A stretch of DNA of 64,000 nucleotides, from assembly GCF_004367745.1 (NCBI RefSeq), contig NZ_CP037993.1, positions 4,402,001 to 4,466,000 on the forward strand, written 5' to 3'. The translations under genes were made by a program, and so were the position numbers. Origin of the DNA: Herbaspirillum huttiense. GTDB taxonomy: Bacteria > Pseudomonadota > Gammaproteobacteria > Burkholderiales > Burkholderiaceae_D. Below are positions 46,126 through 54,733 of this stretch, one piece after another (position 1 is the first letter of the stretch; each line of letters starts with the position of its first letter). The notes beneath the pieces are model-generated. The model saw only the letters and a program-made list of their open reading frames with translations, was not told the DNA's origin and ran no database searches.

Positions 46126-46776
46126 ATGAACGCATTCAGTTTCCTGCACGTGGAATACCTGCTGCAAGCCGCCGTCTGGACCGTGGTGCTGTCGCTGGTG
46201 GCCTTCGTCTTCGGCGGCGTGGCCGGCTTCGTGATCGCCCTGTGGCGGGTCTCGCCCAATGCCCTGCTGCGGGGGATCGCCAGTACCTACATCCAGGTGG
46301 TGCAGGGCATCCCGCTGCTGGTGATCCTGTTCGTGGCCTACTTCGGGCTGGCCATCGCCGGCTTCAAGCTCACCCCGCTGGTGGCGGCCGGGATTTCCTT
46401 TGCGATCTACTGCGCTGCCTTCCTCGGCGAGATCTGGCGCGGCTGCATCCAGGCGGTCCCCAAGACCCAGTGGGAAGCCTCGGAATGCCTGGGCTTCAAC
46501 CGCTTCGAGCAGCTCACCAAGGTGATCCTGCCGCAGGCGGTCAAGATCGCCACGCCACCCACCGTGGGCTTCATGGTGCAGATCGTCAAGAACACCTCAC
46601 TGGCCTCGGTGATCGGCTTCGTCGATCTCTCGCGCGCCGGCCAGATCATCAACAACTCGACCTTCCAGCCGTTCACCGTGTTCGGCTGCGTCGCACTCAT
46701 CTATTTTTGCCTGTGCTTCCCGCTGTCTGCGCTGTCCAAGCACTTTGAAAGGAAATTGAATGTCAGCCATCGTTAA
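46126..46776 (+). CDS. polar amino-acid-type ABC transporter permease 2
   Basis: The 216-aa permease has the same architecture: WRGCIQAVPKTQWEASECLGFNRFEQLTKVILPQAVKI near residues 104-141 forms the EAA loop. GGAGG precedes its start. Its 3' end overlaps the ATPase gene by 17 bases. It forms the membrane pore together with permease 1. Confidence 0.92.
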   Translation: MNAFSFLHVEYLLQAAVWTVVLSLVAFVFGGVAGFVIALWRVSPNALLRGIASTYIQVVQGIPLLVILFVAYFGLAIAGFKLTPLVAAGISFAIYCAAFLGEIWRGCIQAVPKTQWEASECLGFNRFEQLTKVILPQAVKIATPPTVGFMVQIVKNTSLASVIGFVDLSRAGQIINNSTFQPFTVFGCVALIYFCLCFPLSALSKHFERKLNVSHR

Positions 46777-47494
46777 GATCAATGATCTGCACAAGAGCTT
46801 CGGCAGCAACAAGGTATTGAACGGCGTTTCGCTGGATGTGCAGAAGGGCCAGATGGTGGCCATCATCGGCAAGAGCGGTTCGGGCAAGAGCACGCTGCTG
46901 CGCTGCCTGAACGGTCTGGAGAAAGTGGATGGCGGCAACATCCATGTATGCGGACATGATATTCATCATCCGGACAAGCTGAACCTGCGCGAATTGCGCA
47001 AGCAGGTCGGCATCGTCTTCCAGAGCTACAACCTGTTCCCGCATCTGACGGTGGAGCGCAACATCACGCTGGCGCTGACCACCATCAAGAAGATGTCCAC
47101 CGAGGAAGCGAAGAAGATCGCCCACAAGGTTCTGCAGCTGGTGGGCCTGGAGAACAAGAAGGAAGCCTACCCCGAGCAGCTCTCGGGCGGCCAGGCGCAG
47201 CGCGTGGCGATCGCCCGCTCGCTGGCGATGGCGCCGGAACTGATGCTGTTCGACGAAGTGACCTCGGCGCTGGATCCGGAACTGACCGCCGAAGTGCTGA
47301 AGGTCATGGAAGACCTGGCCCGCGGCGGCATGACCATGGTGCTGGTCACGCACGAGATGGCCTTTGCCCGCAAGCTGGCCGATGTGCTGGTGTTCATGCA
47401 CCAGGGCCAGGTGTGGGAGATCGGCCCGCCCGACGAACTCTTCAGCAATCCGAAAACCGCCGAGTTGCAGAAGTTCGTATCAAGCGATCTGTAA
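46760..47494 (+). CDS. polar amino-acid-type ABC transporter ATPase
   Basis: The 244-aa ATPase has Walker A IGKSGSGKST, Q-loop FQSYNLFPHLTVERN, signature LSGGQAQRVAIARSL, Walker B MLFDEVTSALDPE and the switch VLVTHEMAFARKLADVLVFM. The Walker B carries DEVTSALD where DEPTSALD is usual, a known variant. AAAGGAAA lies before the start inside the permease gene. It is part of the four-gene uptake operon. Confidence 0.94.
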   Translation: MSAIVKINDLHKSFGSNKVLNGVSLDVQKGQMVAIIGKSGSGKSTLLRCLNGLEKVDGGNIHVCGHDIHHPDKLNLRELRKQVGIVFQSYNLFPHLTVERNITLALTTIKKMSTEEAKKIAHKVLQLVGLENKKEAYPEQLSGGQAQRVAIARSLAMAPELMLFDEVTSALDPELTAEVLKVMEDLARGGMTMVLVTHEMAFARKLADVLVFMHQGQVWEIGPPDELFSNPKTAELQKFVSSDL

Positions 47495-47563
47495 AAGATC
47501 GCCTATCCATCTTGTATGGATTTTGTTTTCAGCAGCATCCCTACAATCACCCAGGAGACATCA

Positions 47564-48370
47564 ATGAAAAAACTGTTCAACTTCACCAGGAAGGCCGCCG
47601 CCGTCGTGCTGGGCCTGGCTTGTTTTGCCCAGGCCGCACATGCCGACGCCCTGGCCGACATCAAGGCGCGCAAGAAGGTGCTCATCGCCATCGACCTCGG
47701 CGCGCCGCCCTTCGGCATGACCAACGCCAAGCTGGAGCCGCAGGGCTCGGATGTGGAAACCGCGCGCCTGCTGGCCAAGGACATGGGTGTGGAACTGGAG
47801 ATCGTGCAGGTCACCGGCCCCAATCGCATTCCCTTCCTGATGACCGGCAAGGCCGACATGGTGATCTCGTCCTTCTCGATCACGCCGGAACGCCAGAAGG
47901 TGGTGGCCTTCACCCAGCCCTACGGTGCCTCGCAGTTCGTGGTGGCCGCGCCCAAGGGCGAGAACATCAAGGGCCTCAATGATCTGGTCGGCAAGCGCGT
48001 GGCCGTGGTTCGCGGCAACATGCAGGATTCGCTGCTGACCCCGCTGGCCCCCAAGGGAACCAACATCGTGCGTTTCGATGACGATGCCACCGTGACCGCG
48101 GCCATCATCTCGGGCCAGGTCGATGCACTGTGCACGCCCAATTCGCTGGCCTCGGCCATTGCCAAGCAGAACCCGTCCAAGAACCTGGAAACCAAGTTCG
48201 CCATCAAGGACATTCCCTATGCCATCGGCCTGCGCAAGGGCGAGCCGGCACTGGAAAAGTGGCTCAACGAATGGATCACCGCCAACCTCAAGAATGGCAA
48301 GCTGCCCGGCATTTACCAGCAATGGGTAGGCAGCCCCATGCCTGACCTGGCGCAGTTCGCGCCCAAGTAA
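47564..48370 (+). CDS. periplasmic solute-binding protein of the sugar-acid cluster transporter
   Basis: The 268-aa precursor has a signal peptide (MKKLFNFTRKAAAVVLGLAC, cut after AHA near residue 27). A type 3 solute-binding domain follows: KVLIAIDLGAPPFGMTNAKLEPQGSDVETARLLAKD, then MVISSFSITPERQKVVAFTQPY. CAGGAGA precedes the ATG at 47564. The amino-acid-binding signature residues are only partly kept, in line with a non-amino-acid ligand, but the ligand is unknown. Confidence 0.92.
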   Translation: MKKLFNFTRKAAAVVLGLACFAQAAHADALADIKARKKVLIAIDLGAPPFGMTNAKLEPQGSDVETARLLAKDMGVELEIVQVTGPNRIPFLMTGKADMVISSFSITPERQKVVAFTQPYGASQFVVAAPKGENIKGLNDLVGKRVAVVRGNMQDSLLTPLAPKGTNIVRFDDDATVTAAIISGQVDALCTPNSLASAIAKQNPSKNLETKFAIKDIPYAIGLRKGEPALEKWLNEWITANLKNGKLPGIYQQWVGSPMPDLAQFAPK

Positions 48371-48463
48371 GACCGTCGTTTCCGGCATGCCGCGCCAGCC
48401 AGCGCGGCATGCGCCCGCCGCCTGAGCGGCCAGCCTGCAGCATCCACGTTCTCCGAGACCAAC

Positions 48464-49999
48464 ATGAAAGCCAACTCTCCCGTCATCCGCCTGAACCCGG
48501 TCGATGATGTCGTCATCGCCCGCCAGCAGCTCATCTCCGGCACCGTGCTGCAGGACGAAGGCGGCCTCAAAGTCCAGGGCCTCATTCCCGCCGGCCACAA
48601 GATGGCGACCCGCGCCATCTCTGCGGGCGAGCCGGTCAAGCGCTATGGCCAGATCATCGGCACGGCCAGCCAGGACATCGCGCCCGGCCAGCACGTGCAC
48701 ACGCACAACCTGGCCATGGCCGAGTTCTCGCGTGAACACCATTTCGGCGCTGACGTGAAGCCGGTCGACTTCGTTGCCGAGCCCGCCACCTTCATGGGCA
48801 TCGTGCGCCCCGATGGCCGCGTGGCCACGCGCAACTACATCGGCGTACTGACCTCGGTGAACTGCTCGGCCACCGCGGCACGCGCCATCGCCGATTACTT
48901 CCGCCGCGACATCCATCCCGAAGTGCTGGCCGACTATCCCAACATCGATGGCGTGGTGGCCCTGACCCACGGCCAGGGTTGCGCCACGGATTCGCAAGGC
49001 GAGCCGCTGCAGATCCTGCGCCGCACGCTGGCGGGTTACGCCACGCATCCCAACTTCGCTGCGGTGCTGGTGGTGGGCCTGGGCTGCGAGACCAACCAGA
49101 TCTCGGGCCTGATGGAAAGCCACAACCTGAAGGAAGGCGAATACTTCCACACCTTCACCATCCAGGGCACCGGCGGCACCGCCAAGACCGTGGCGCTGGG
49201 GATCGAGAAGATCAAGAAGATGCTGCCCAAGGCCAATGACATCAAGCGCGAGCCGGTGTCGGCCAAGCACCTGACGCTGGGCCTGCAGTGCGGTGGTTCG
49301 GATGGCTATTCGGGCATCACGGCCAATCCGGCGCTGGGTGCGGCAGTGGACTTGCTGGTGCGGCATGGCGGCACGGCCATTCTTTCGGAGACGCCGGAAA
49401 TCTATGGCGCCGAACACCTGCTCACCCGCCGCGCGGTATCGCCGGAAGTCGGTGAGAAGCTGCTGGCCCGCATCGCCTGGTGGGAGGAGTATTGCGCCAA
49501 GAACGATGCCGAGATGAACAACAATCCTTCAGCGGGCAACAAGGCCGGTGGCTTGACCACCATCCTCGAGAAGTCGCTGGGCGCGGTCGCCAAGGGCGGC
49601 ACCACCAACCTGGTGGATGTCTACAAGTATGCGGAGACGGTCACCGCACGCGGCTTCGTCTTCATGGATACGCCGGGCTACGACCCGATCTCGGCCACCG
49701 GCCAGGTCGCCGGAGGGGCCAACATGATCTGCTTCACCACGGGCCGGGGTTCGGCCTATGGCTGCGCACCGGCACCGTCGCTCAAGCTGGCCACCAATAC
49801 TGCGCTGTGGCAACGCCAGGAAGAAGATATGGACATCAACTGCGGCGAGATTGCCGACAGCAATGTCACCCCGCAGGAGGTCGGTGAACGCTTCTTCCAG
49901 ATGATCCTCGATACGGCATCGGGCAAGAAGACCAAGAGCGAGCTGCATGGCTACGGGCAAGACGAATTCGTGCCCTGGCACATCGGCGTCTACACCTGA
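48464..49999 (+). CDS. UxaA/GarD family sugar-acid dehydratase
   Basis: The 511-aa enzyme has an N-terminal SAF domain (residues about 1-90, with GHKMATRAISAGEPVKRYGQIIG, GQHVHTHNLAM) and a C-terminal altronate/galactarate dehydratase domain. Motifs include GVVALTHGQGCATDS, VVGLGCETNQI, GLQCGGSDGYSGITANPALG, ETPEIYGAEHLL and FTTGRGSAYGCAPAPSLKLATN. These iron-dependent enzymes dehydrate sugar acids to 2-keto-3-deoxy acids. The exact substrate (galactarate, altronate, a pentonate or fuconate) cannot be read off. It follows the transporter by 93 bases. Confidence 0.92.
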   Translation: MKANSPVIRLNPVDDVVIARQQLISGTVLQDEGGLKVQGLIPAGHKMATRAISAGEPVKRYGQIIGTASQDIAPGQHVHTHNLAMAEFSREHHFGADVKPVDFVAEPATFMGIVRPDGRVATRNYIGVLTSVNCSATAARAIADYFRRDIHPEVLADYPNIDGVVALTHGQGCATDSQGEPLQILRRTLAGYATHPNFAAVLVVGLGCETNQISGLMESHNLKEGEYFHTFTIQGTGGTAKTVALGIEKIKKMLPKANDIKREPVSAKHLTLGLQCGGSDGYSGITANPALGAAVDLLVRHGGTAILSETPEIYGAEHLLTRRAVSPEVGEKLLARIAWWEEYCAKNDAEMNNNPSAGNKAGGLTTILEKSLGAVAKGGTTNLVDVYKYAETVTARGFVFMDTPGYDPISATGQVAGGANMICFTTGRGSAYGCAPAPSLKLATNTALWQRQEEDMDINCGEIADSNVTPQEVGERFFQMILDTASGKKTKSELHGYGQDEFVPWHIGVYT

Positions 50000-50054
50000 T
50001 GCTGATGCAGATCATCAAGGCCTGGCTGCGGCTGGGCTAGTGTTATCCGCAGTG

Positions 50055-50091
50055 GTCCGTAGTGCGCCGGTCCAGAGCGCGCACTACGGAC
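50055..50091. repeat. 13-bp inverted repeat in the leader of the FAH gene
   Basis: GTCCGTAGTGCGC and its exact complement GCGCACTACGGAC are separated by 11 bases. It lies 55 bases after the dehydratase stop and about 150 bases before the next gene. It has no U-run, so it may be a 3' stabiliser, attenuator or operator rather than a classical terminator. Confidence 0.6.
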
Positions 50092-50239
50092 TGCCGGCCA
50101 AGCATCCTTGCCTTCGGGCATCCACGGGGACGAGGATGTTTCGCCCGCAGTGAGTCTTCCCCCTTGCAGAACACGACATCGTGGCGACGCCCGCTTCCCG
50201 AGTCATCCGGGTCCGCCTCCAACATAAGGAATCAAGAAC

Positions 50240-51415
50240 ATGGCACACACTTATTCGCTTCAGGCCCACCTGCCTGAAGATCACGCGCAGGCCACGCTGA
50301 TCGGCCGCCTCTGGCAACCCGGCGTGGGCCCGGTGCTGGTGCGGATCGACGCCGACGGTGCGTATGACCTCACGCTCATCGCGGCCACCTCCAGCGAATT
50401 GCTGGAACTCGACAACCCGGCCGCCGCCGTGCGAGCCGCCACCAACATGACCCGCATCGCGACCTTGCAGGAGTTGCTGGACAATGCCGATGCCGCCCAT
50501 CGTGATACCTCGCGCCCCTGGCTGCTGGCCCCCATCGACCTGCAGGCCGTCAAGGCCAGCGGCGTGACCTTCGTGGCCAGCATGCTGGAGCGCGTAATCG
50601 AGGAACAGGCGCGCGGTGACGCCGGCAAGGCGGAATCGGTGCGCAAGGCGATCACGGCGGTGATCGGCGACAACCTCTCCAGCGTGGTGCCGGGCTCGCC
50701 GGAAGCCGCGCGCCTGAAGGAAGTGCTGCTGGAGCAAGGCGTGTGGTCGCAGTACCTGGAAGTGGGCATCGGCCCGGATGCGGAAATCTTCACCAAGGCG
50801 CAGCCGATGTCGTCGGTGGGCCTGGGCGATGAAGTCGGTATTCACCCCAAGTCGGCCTGGAACAATCCCGAGCCGGAAATCGTGCTGGCCATCAACAGTC
50901 GTGGCAAGGTGGTCGGTGCGACCCTGGGCAATGATGTGAACCTGCGCGACTTCGAAGGCCGCAGCGCCCTGCTGCTGGGCAAGGCCAAGGACAACAATGC
51001 TTCCTGCGCAGTCGGGCCTTTCATTCGCCTGTTCGATGCAAACTTTTCAATTGACGATGTGCGTCGCGTCGAACTTACAATGCGGGTCGATGGTACGGAA
51101 GGCTTCACGCTCAAGGGCAGCAGCTCGATGTCCATGATCAGCCGCGATCCGCTGCAGCTGGTGGAGCATGCGATCGGTCCCAATCACCAGTATCCGGATG
51201 GACTGGTACTGTTCCTGGGGACCATGTTCGCACCGACCCAGGACCGTTTTGGTCCCGGCCAGGGCTTCACCCACCAGGTCGCCGACATCGTGACGATCTC
51301 CACCCCCAAGCTGGGAGCGCTGGTGAACACCGTGAACTTCAGCGACCAGACCGCACCGTGGACTTTCGGGCTCACCGCGCTGTACAAGAATCTCGCCAAT
51401 CGCAAACTCGTTTAA
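50240..51415 (+). CDS. FAH-fold 2-keto-3-deoxy sugar-acid dehydratase/hydrolase (XylX-like)
   Basis: The 391-aa protein resembles Caulobacter XylX-type enzymes: VTFVASMLERVIEEQARGD, GVWSQYLEVGIGPDAEIFTK, NNPEPEIVLAINSRGKVVGATLGNDVNLRDFEGRSA, LGKAKDNNASCAVGPF and NHQYPDGLVLFLGTMFAP. Metal ligands of the FAH fold are in the EPEIV and GNDVNLRD regions. Known relatives dehydrate 2-keto-3-deoxypentonates or cleave the 2,4-diketo derivative. It is followed 16 bases later by the SDR gene. Confidence 0.9.
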   Translation: MAHTYSLQAHLPEDHAQATLIGRLWQPGVGPVLVRIDADGAYDLTLIAATSSELLELDNPAAAVRAATNMTRIATLQELLDNADAAHRDTSRPWLLAPIDLQAVKASGVTFVASMLERVIEEQARGDAGKAESVRKAITAVIGDNLSSVVPGSPEAARLKEVLLEQGVWSQYLEVGIGPDAEIFTKAQPMSSVGLGDEVGIHPKSAWNNPEPEIVLAINSRGKVVGATLGNDVNLRDFEGRSALLLGKAKDNNASCAVGPFIRLFDANFSIDDVRRVELTMRVDGTEGFTLKGSSSMSMISRDPLQLVEHAIGPNHQYPDGLVLFLGTMFAPTQDRFGPGQGFTHQVADIVTISTPKLGALVNTVNFSDQTAPWTFGLTALYKNLANRKLV

Positions 51416-51431
51416 TCGCAAAGGAACAAGC

Positions 51432-52196
51432 ATGTCCGCATCCACTGGCCGCCTCGCCGGCAAGACCGTCCTCATCACTGCTGCGGCCCAAGGTATTGGC
51501 CGCGCCTCGACTGAATTGTTTGCGCGTGAAGGCGCTCGCGTGATCGCTACCGATATCAGCAAGACGCATCTGGAGGAGCTCGCCTCCATCGCTGGTGTGG
51601 AGACACATCTGCTGGACGTCACCGACGACGACGCCATCAAGGCGCTGGTGGCCAAGGTCGGCACCGTCGATGTCCTCTTCAACTGCGCCGGTTACGTGGC
51701 AGCCGGCAACATTCTGGAGTGCGATGACAAGGCCTGGGATTTCTCCTTCAATCTCAATGCCAAGGCCATGTTCCACACCATCCGTGCGGTGCTGCCGGGC
51801 ATGCTGGCCAAGAAGGCCGGGTCGATCGTCAACATCGCATCGGCCGCATCGAGCGTGAAGGGTGTGGCCAATCGCTTTGCCTACGGTGCCTCCAAGGCGG
51901 CCGTAGTGGGGCTGACCAAGTCGGTGGCGGCGGACTTCGTCTCGCAGGGCATCCGTTGCAATGCGATCTGCCCGGGCACCATTGAATCGCCTTCGCTGAA
52001 CCAGCGCATCAGCACGCAAGCCAAGGAGACCGGCAAGAGCGAAGACGAAGTCCGCGCCGCCTTCGTGGCCCGCCAGCCCATGGGCCGCATCGGCAAGGCC
52101 GAGGAAGTGGCGGCACTGGCCTTGTACCTGGCATCGGACGAGTCGAACTTCACTACCGGATCGATCCACATGATTGATGGTGGGTGGTCCAACTAA
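51432..52196 (+). CDS. SDR dehydrogenase, 2-keto-3-deoxy-sugar-acid 4-dehydrogenase-like
   Basis: The 254-aa short-chain dehydrogenase has the cofactor motif TAAAQGIGRAS, the NCAGYVAAG strand, and the catalytic serine-tyrosine-lysine set (IASAASSVKG, YGASKAAVVGLTK). It ends in GSIHMIDGGWSN. It resembles 2-keto-3-deoxy-L-fuconate dehydrogenase-like enzymes. With the FAH gene beside it, it fits the non-phosphorylative route in which a 2-keto-3-deoxypentonate is oxidised at C4 before cleavage, described in Herbaspirillum huttiense. Substrate identity is inference. Confidence 0.9.
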   Translation: MSASTGRLAGKTVLITAAAQGIGRASTELFAREGARVIATDISKTHLEELASIAGVETHLLDVTDDDAIKALVAKVGTVDVLFNCAGYVAAGNILECDDKAWDFSFNLNAKAMFHTIRAVLPGMLAKKAGSIVNIASAASSVKGVANRFAYGASKAAVVGLTKSVAADFVSQGIRCNAICPGTIESPSLNQRISTQAKETGKSEDEVRAAFVARQPMGRIGKAEEVAALALYLASDESNFTTGSIHMIDGGWSN

Positions 52197-52271
52197 GCAG
52201 GGGATGGGATGATCGTTCGAGGGTCTCGCATCAGGACGATGCGGATGATACGAACGGTCCGCCAGATCAGG

Positions 52272-52299
52272 ACGGCATGCTGCGCGCATGCCGTTTTTC
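52272..52299 (+). terminator. terminator after the SDR gene
   Basis: The 9-bp stem ACGGCATGC/GCATGCCGT is followed by a T-rich run (TTTTTCTTTT). It ends the dehydratase-FAH-SDR transcript. Confidence 0.88.
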
Positions 52300-52347
52300 T
52301 TTTGGCGCGCTGTGCGCTGATCCTCCTGCTGGCGTGAGGGATGTTGC

Positions 52348-52372
52348 GGATCAGGTTTATCAAACCAGATCC
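52348..52372. promoter_or_regulatory. 25-base operator-like palindrome before the lactonase gene
   Basis: GGATC-a-GGTTT-atc-AAACC-a-GATCC is an interrupted perfect dyad 48 bases upstream of the SMP-30 gene. A possible -35/-10 pair (TTTATC 52356-52361, CATAAT 52379-52384, 17-base spacing) overlaps it, as expected of a repressor site. Confidence 0.5.
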
Positions 52373-52419
52373 GCGCGGCATAATGAGCGCTTACTCATTC
52401 CTGCTTACAGGCAAGCTCC

Positions 52420-53334
52420 ATGTCCCAGGCATCTCCCGCATTGACTGCTGACACCTTCACCACCGTTTCTCCCGAACCGATGCTGCTGGGCGAATCGCCC
52501 CTGTGGCACGCGGAGGAAGCAGCACTCTACTGGATCGACATTCCCGGCAAGGCCGTCCACAAGCGCGTACTGGCCACGCAGCAGCACCAGCGCTGGGACA
52601 TGCCGGAAGAACCCGGCAGTATCGTCAAGCATGCCCAAGGCGGGCTGGTGGTGGCGTTGCGGTCGGGCATGTTCCATCTCAATACTGGCAATGGGGCGCT
52701 GACGGCGCTGCTGGAAGCGCCCTACGATATGGCACGCATCCGCTTCAATGACGGGCGCTGCGATGCCTCCGGCCGCTTCTGGTGCGGCACCATCTATGAG
52801 CCGCGTGATCGCGATGGCGGCACCTTGTATTGCTTCGAGCGCAATGCCTTGCGTGATGCGCATCATGCCGTGGTCACCTCCAATGGCGTGGCGTTCAGCC
52901 CGGACCAGCGCCTGATGTATCACGCCAATACGCCGGCCCACCGCATCAACGTCCATGACTATGATCTGGCTACCGGCCAGACCAGCAATTGCCGTCTGCT
53001 GCGCCAGTTCGACAGCGACAAGACTGCGTCCGATTACGGCGGACGTCCGGATGGTGCCGCGGTCGATAGCGAAGGAGCGTACTGGTGTGCGATGTTCGAG
53101 GGAGGGCGGGTGTTGCGGCTGTCGCCACAGGGCGAGATCCTGCAGGAGATCCGCGTGCCGGCGCGCTGTCCGACGATGGTGGCGTTTGGGGGCGAGGATC
53201 TGCGCACGCTCTTCATCACGACCGGACGCAATGGCCGCAGCGAGGCGGAGCTTGCCCAATATCCGCTGTCTGGACATGTGCTGGCCATTCGCGTGGAGGT
53301 GGCGGGAAGACTTGAGTACAGCTATCGCCCATGA
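52420..53334 (+). CDS. SMP-30/gluconolactonase family lactonase
   Basis: The 304-aa six-bladed propeller protein carries the metal-ligand pattern of the family: LLGESPLWHAEEAALYWIDI (glutamate near residue 25), RFNDGRCDASGRFWCGT, TSNGVAFSPDQRLMYHANT and RPDGAAVDSEGAYWCAMFEGG. It would open sugar-acid lactones before dehydration, placing it upstream in the pathway encoded by the neighbouring genes. It has its own promoter region with the palindrome at 52348-52372. Confidence 0.93.
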   Translation: MSQASPALTADTFTTVSPEPMLLGESPLWHAEEAALYWIDIPGKAVHKRVLATQQHQRWDMPEEPGSIVKHAQGGLVVALRSGMFHLNTGNGALTALLEAPYDMARIRFNDGRCDASGRFWCGTIYEPRDRDGGTLYCFERNALRDAHHAVVTSNGVAFSPDQRLMYHANTPAHRINVHDYDLATGQTSNCRLLRQFDSDKTASDYGGRPDGAAVDSEGAYWCAMFEGGRVLRLSPQGEILQEIRVPARCPTMVAFGGEDLRTLFITTGRNGRSEAELAQYPLSGHVLAIRVEVAGRLEYSYRP

Positions 53335-53493
53335 GGCTGCGCGCCGTCTGTGGTAAGGACGCGGCACAATATTTCACGCGAGTATGCATTTGTGATGATT
53401 ATGAGAGAATATCGCGTCCCCGCGGCTGCCCTTGCGCCGCGCCGAATACAAGCAAAGATCCTTCAAAACCATTTACGCGCTGAAAGAGAATCC

Positions 53494-54048
53494 ATGACTA
53501 AATTGAAGAGCCTGGTCGCCAAGATCGCTTTTGCTGGCGTCGCCGCCATTGCCATCCAGTCGCCCAGCTACGCCATCGACGGCATGTCGCTGGAGTACGG
53601 TACCGGCAACAACACTCAGCTGGCCCGTATCGGTGCCCAGTTCAACTGGGGTCCGAACTGGAATTTCTGGCAGTCCAACGGCACCCACGTCGGTGGTTAC
53701 TGGGATCTGTCGCTGGCCAACTGGCGCATGAACCACTACAACAACACCAATGACAGCGGCAACCTGATCGACCTGGGCCTGACCCCGGTGCTGCGTTTCC
53801 AGCGCGATGACGGCAAGGGTTTCTACGGTGAAGCTGGTATCGGCGTGCACCTGTTCTCCAAGCTCTACCGCAACAACGACAAGGTGCTGTCGACCGCCTT
53901 CCAGTTTGGTGACCATATCGGTGCCGGCTATGTATTCAGCAATGGCCTGGACCTGGGCATCCGCCTGCAGCACTTCTCCAACGGTGGCATCAAGCAACCC
54001 AACGGCGGCGTGAACTTTGCCGTGGCACGTGTGGCTTACAAGTTCTGA
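53494..54048 (+). CDS. pagL: lipid A 3-O-deacylase, PagL family
   Basis: The 184-aa precursor has a signal peptide (MTKLKSLVAKIAFAGVAAIA, cut near residue 27). An eight-stranded outer-membrane barrel follows, ending in the aromatic VAYKF. The catalytic His-Ser pair is H160-x-S162 in RLQHFSNGGIKQPNGG, the PagL signature. The enzyme removes the 3-linked acyl chain of lipid A and modulates immune recognition. The start at 53494 follows GAAAGAGAA. A terminator follows directly. Confidence 0.93.
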   Translation: MTKLKSLVAKIAFAGVAAIAIQSPSYAIDGMSLEYGTGNNTQLARIGAQFNWGPNWNFWQSNGTHVGGYWDLSLANWRMNHYNNTNDSGNLIDLGLTPVLRFQRDDGKGFYGEAGIGVHLFSKLYRNNDKVLSTAFQFGDHIGAGYVFSNGLDLGIRLQHFSNGGIKQPNGGVNFAVARVAYKF

Positions 54049-54078
54049 TGATCTGAGCTTGTACTGCTGAAAATGAAG

Positions 54079-54103
54079 AAGCCGGCTTTGCCGGCTTTTT
54101 TAT
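54079..54103 (+). terminator. terminator after pagL
   Basis: The stem AGCCGGC/GCCGGCT has a 3-base loop and is followed by six Ts. It lies about 30 bases after the pagL stop. Confidence 0.92.
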
Positions 54104-54196
54104 TGTCTGTTGTTTTGAGAGAGGGTCGCGAGTGGCGAATGACTGCTGTTGCATATCAGGGGGGACTGACCTGCTCCTGAATGTTAGATTTTTGCC

Positions 54197-54374
54197 TGTG
54201 CATAAATTAACTGCTACTGGGGTTGTTGGCGCAGGCTGTGTATAAATCTAAGGTTTGGATTTCCCGGAGTGCCTTATTACGGGTGTTTGCGGTCAATTGA
54301 CCTTTCAGATCCTAAATGTCTGTGTATAAGAAAATGCACAGAGACCGAGCGCAGAGATTTCCGTCTGTGAATAA
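54197..54374. promoter_or_regulatory. cluster of four DnaA boxes
   Basis: Four perfect matches to TTATNCACA lie on the minus strand at 54197-54205 (TTATGCACA), 54237-54245 (TTATACACA), 54321-54329 (TTATACACA) and 54366-54374 (TTATTCACA). All are in one orientation with spacings of 40, 84 and 45 bases, and each is preceded by CTGTG on the plus strand. A perfect 12-bp palindrome GGTCAATTGACC (54291-54302) lies between boxes 2 and 3. The whole region 54104-54572 contains no supported gene. A role as a DnaA-titrating or replication-timing site is inferred. Confidence 0.7.
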
Positions 54375-54572
54375 AACTAAGAATAGACGTTGAATGCCAG
54401 CAGGAGGATATAACGGCAAAAAGGTCTCGCTCGCGCAGCTTGAAGCTGCCCTGCACCACGCAGCGGCGAGAATGAACGCAGATTATCGATCCTCGGACCG
54501 TTCGAAACTTTTTACTCCAATCGAGCCGTCTTTCGCATCGACCGCGTTGTAATCATAAATCGAGCGCACAAA

Positions 54573-54606
54573 GCAAAAACCCTCGCTACTTGCGTAACGA
54601 GGGTTC
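54573..54606 (-). terminator. terminator of the first rRNA operon
   Basis: In the minus direction the stem AACCCTCG...CGAGGGTT runs into TTTTTGCTTT, right after the 5S gene. Confidence 0.88.
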
Positions 54607-54619
54607 TTGGGGATAACAA

Positions 54620-54733
54620 GCCTGACGATGACCTACTTTCACACTGGTTGCAGCACTATCATCGGCGCGAAGTCGTTTCACGGTCCTGTTCGGGATGGGA
54701 AGGGGTGGTACCAACTTGCTATAGTCATCAGGC
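54620..54733 (-). rRNA. rrf: 5S ribosomal RNA (operon A)
   Basis: The minus-strand sequence begins GCCTGATGACTATAGCAAG and ends in the complementary CATCGTCAGGC, closing helix I. The internal CCGAACAGGACCGTGAAACG region is typical. The length of 114 nt is normal. An identical copy lies 5750 bases further on. Confidence 0.95.

Noticed and set aside
47561-49417. 618-codon minus-strand frame
   Set aside because: It lies antisense to the binding protein and UxaA dehydratase, both strongly supported on the plus strand.
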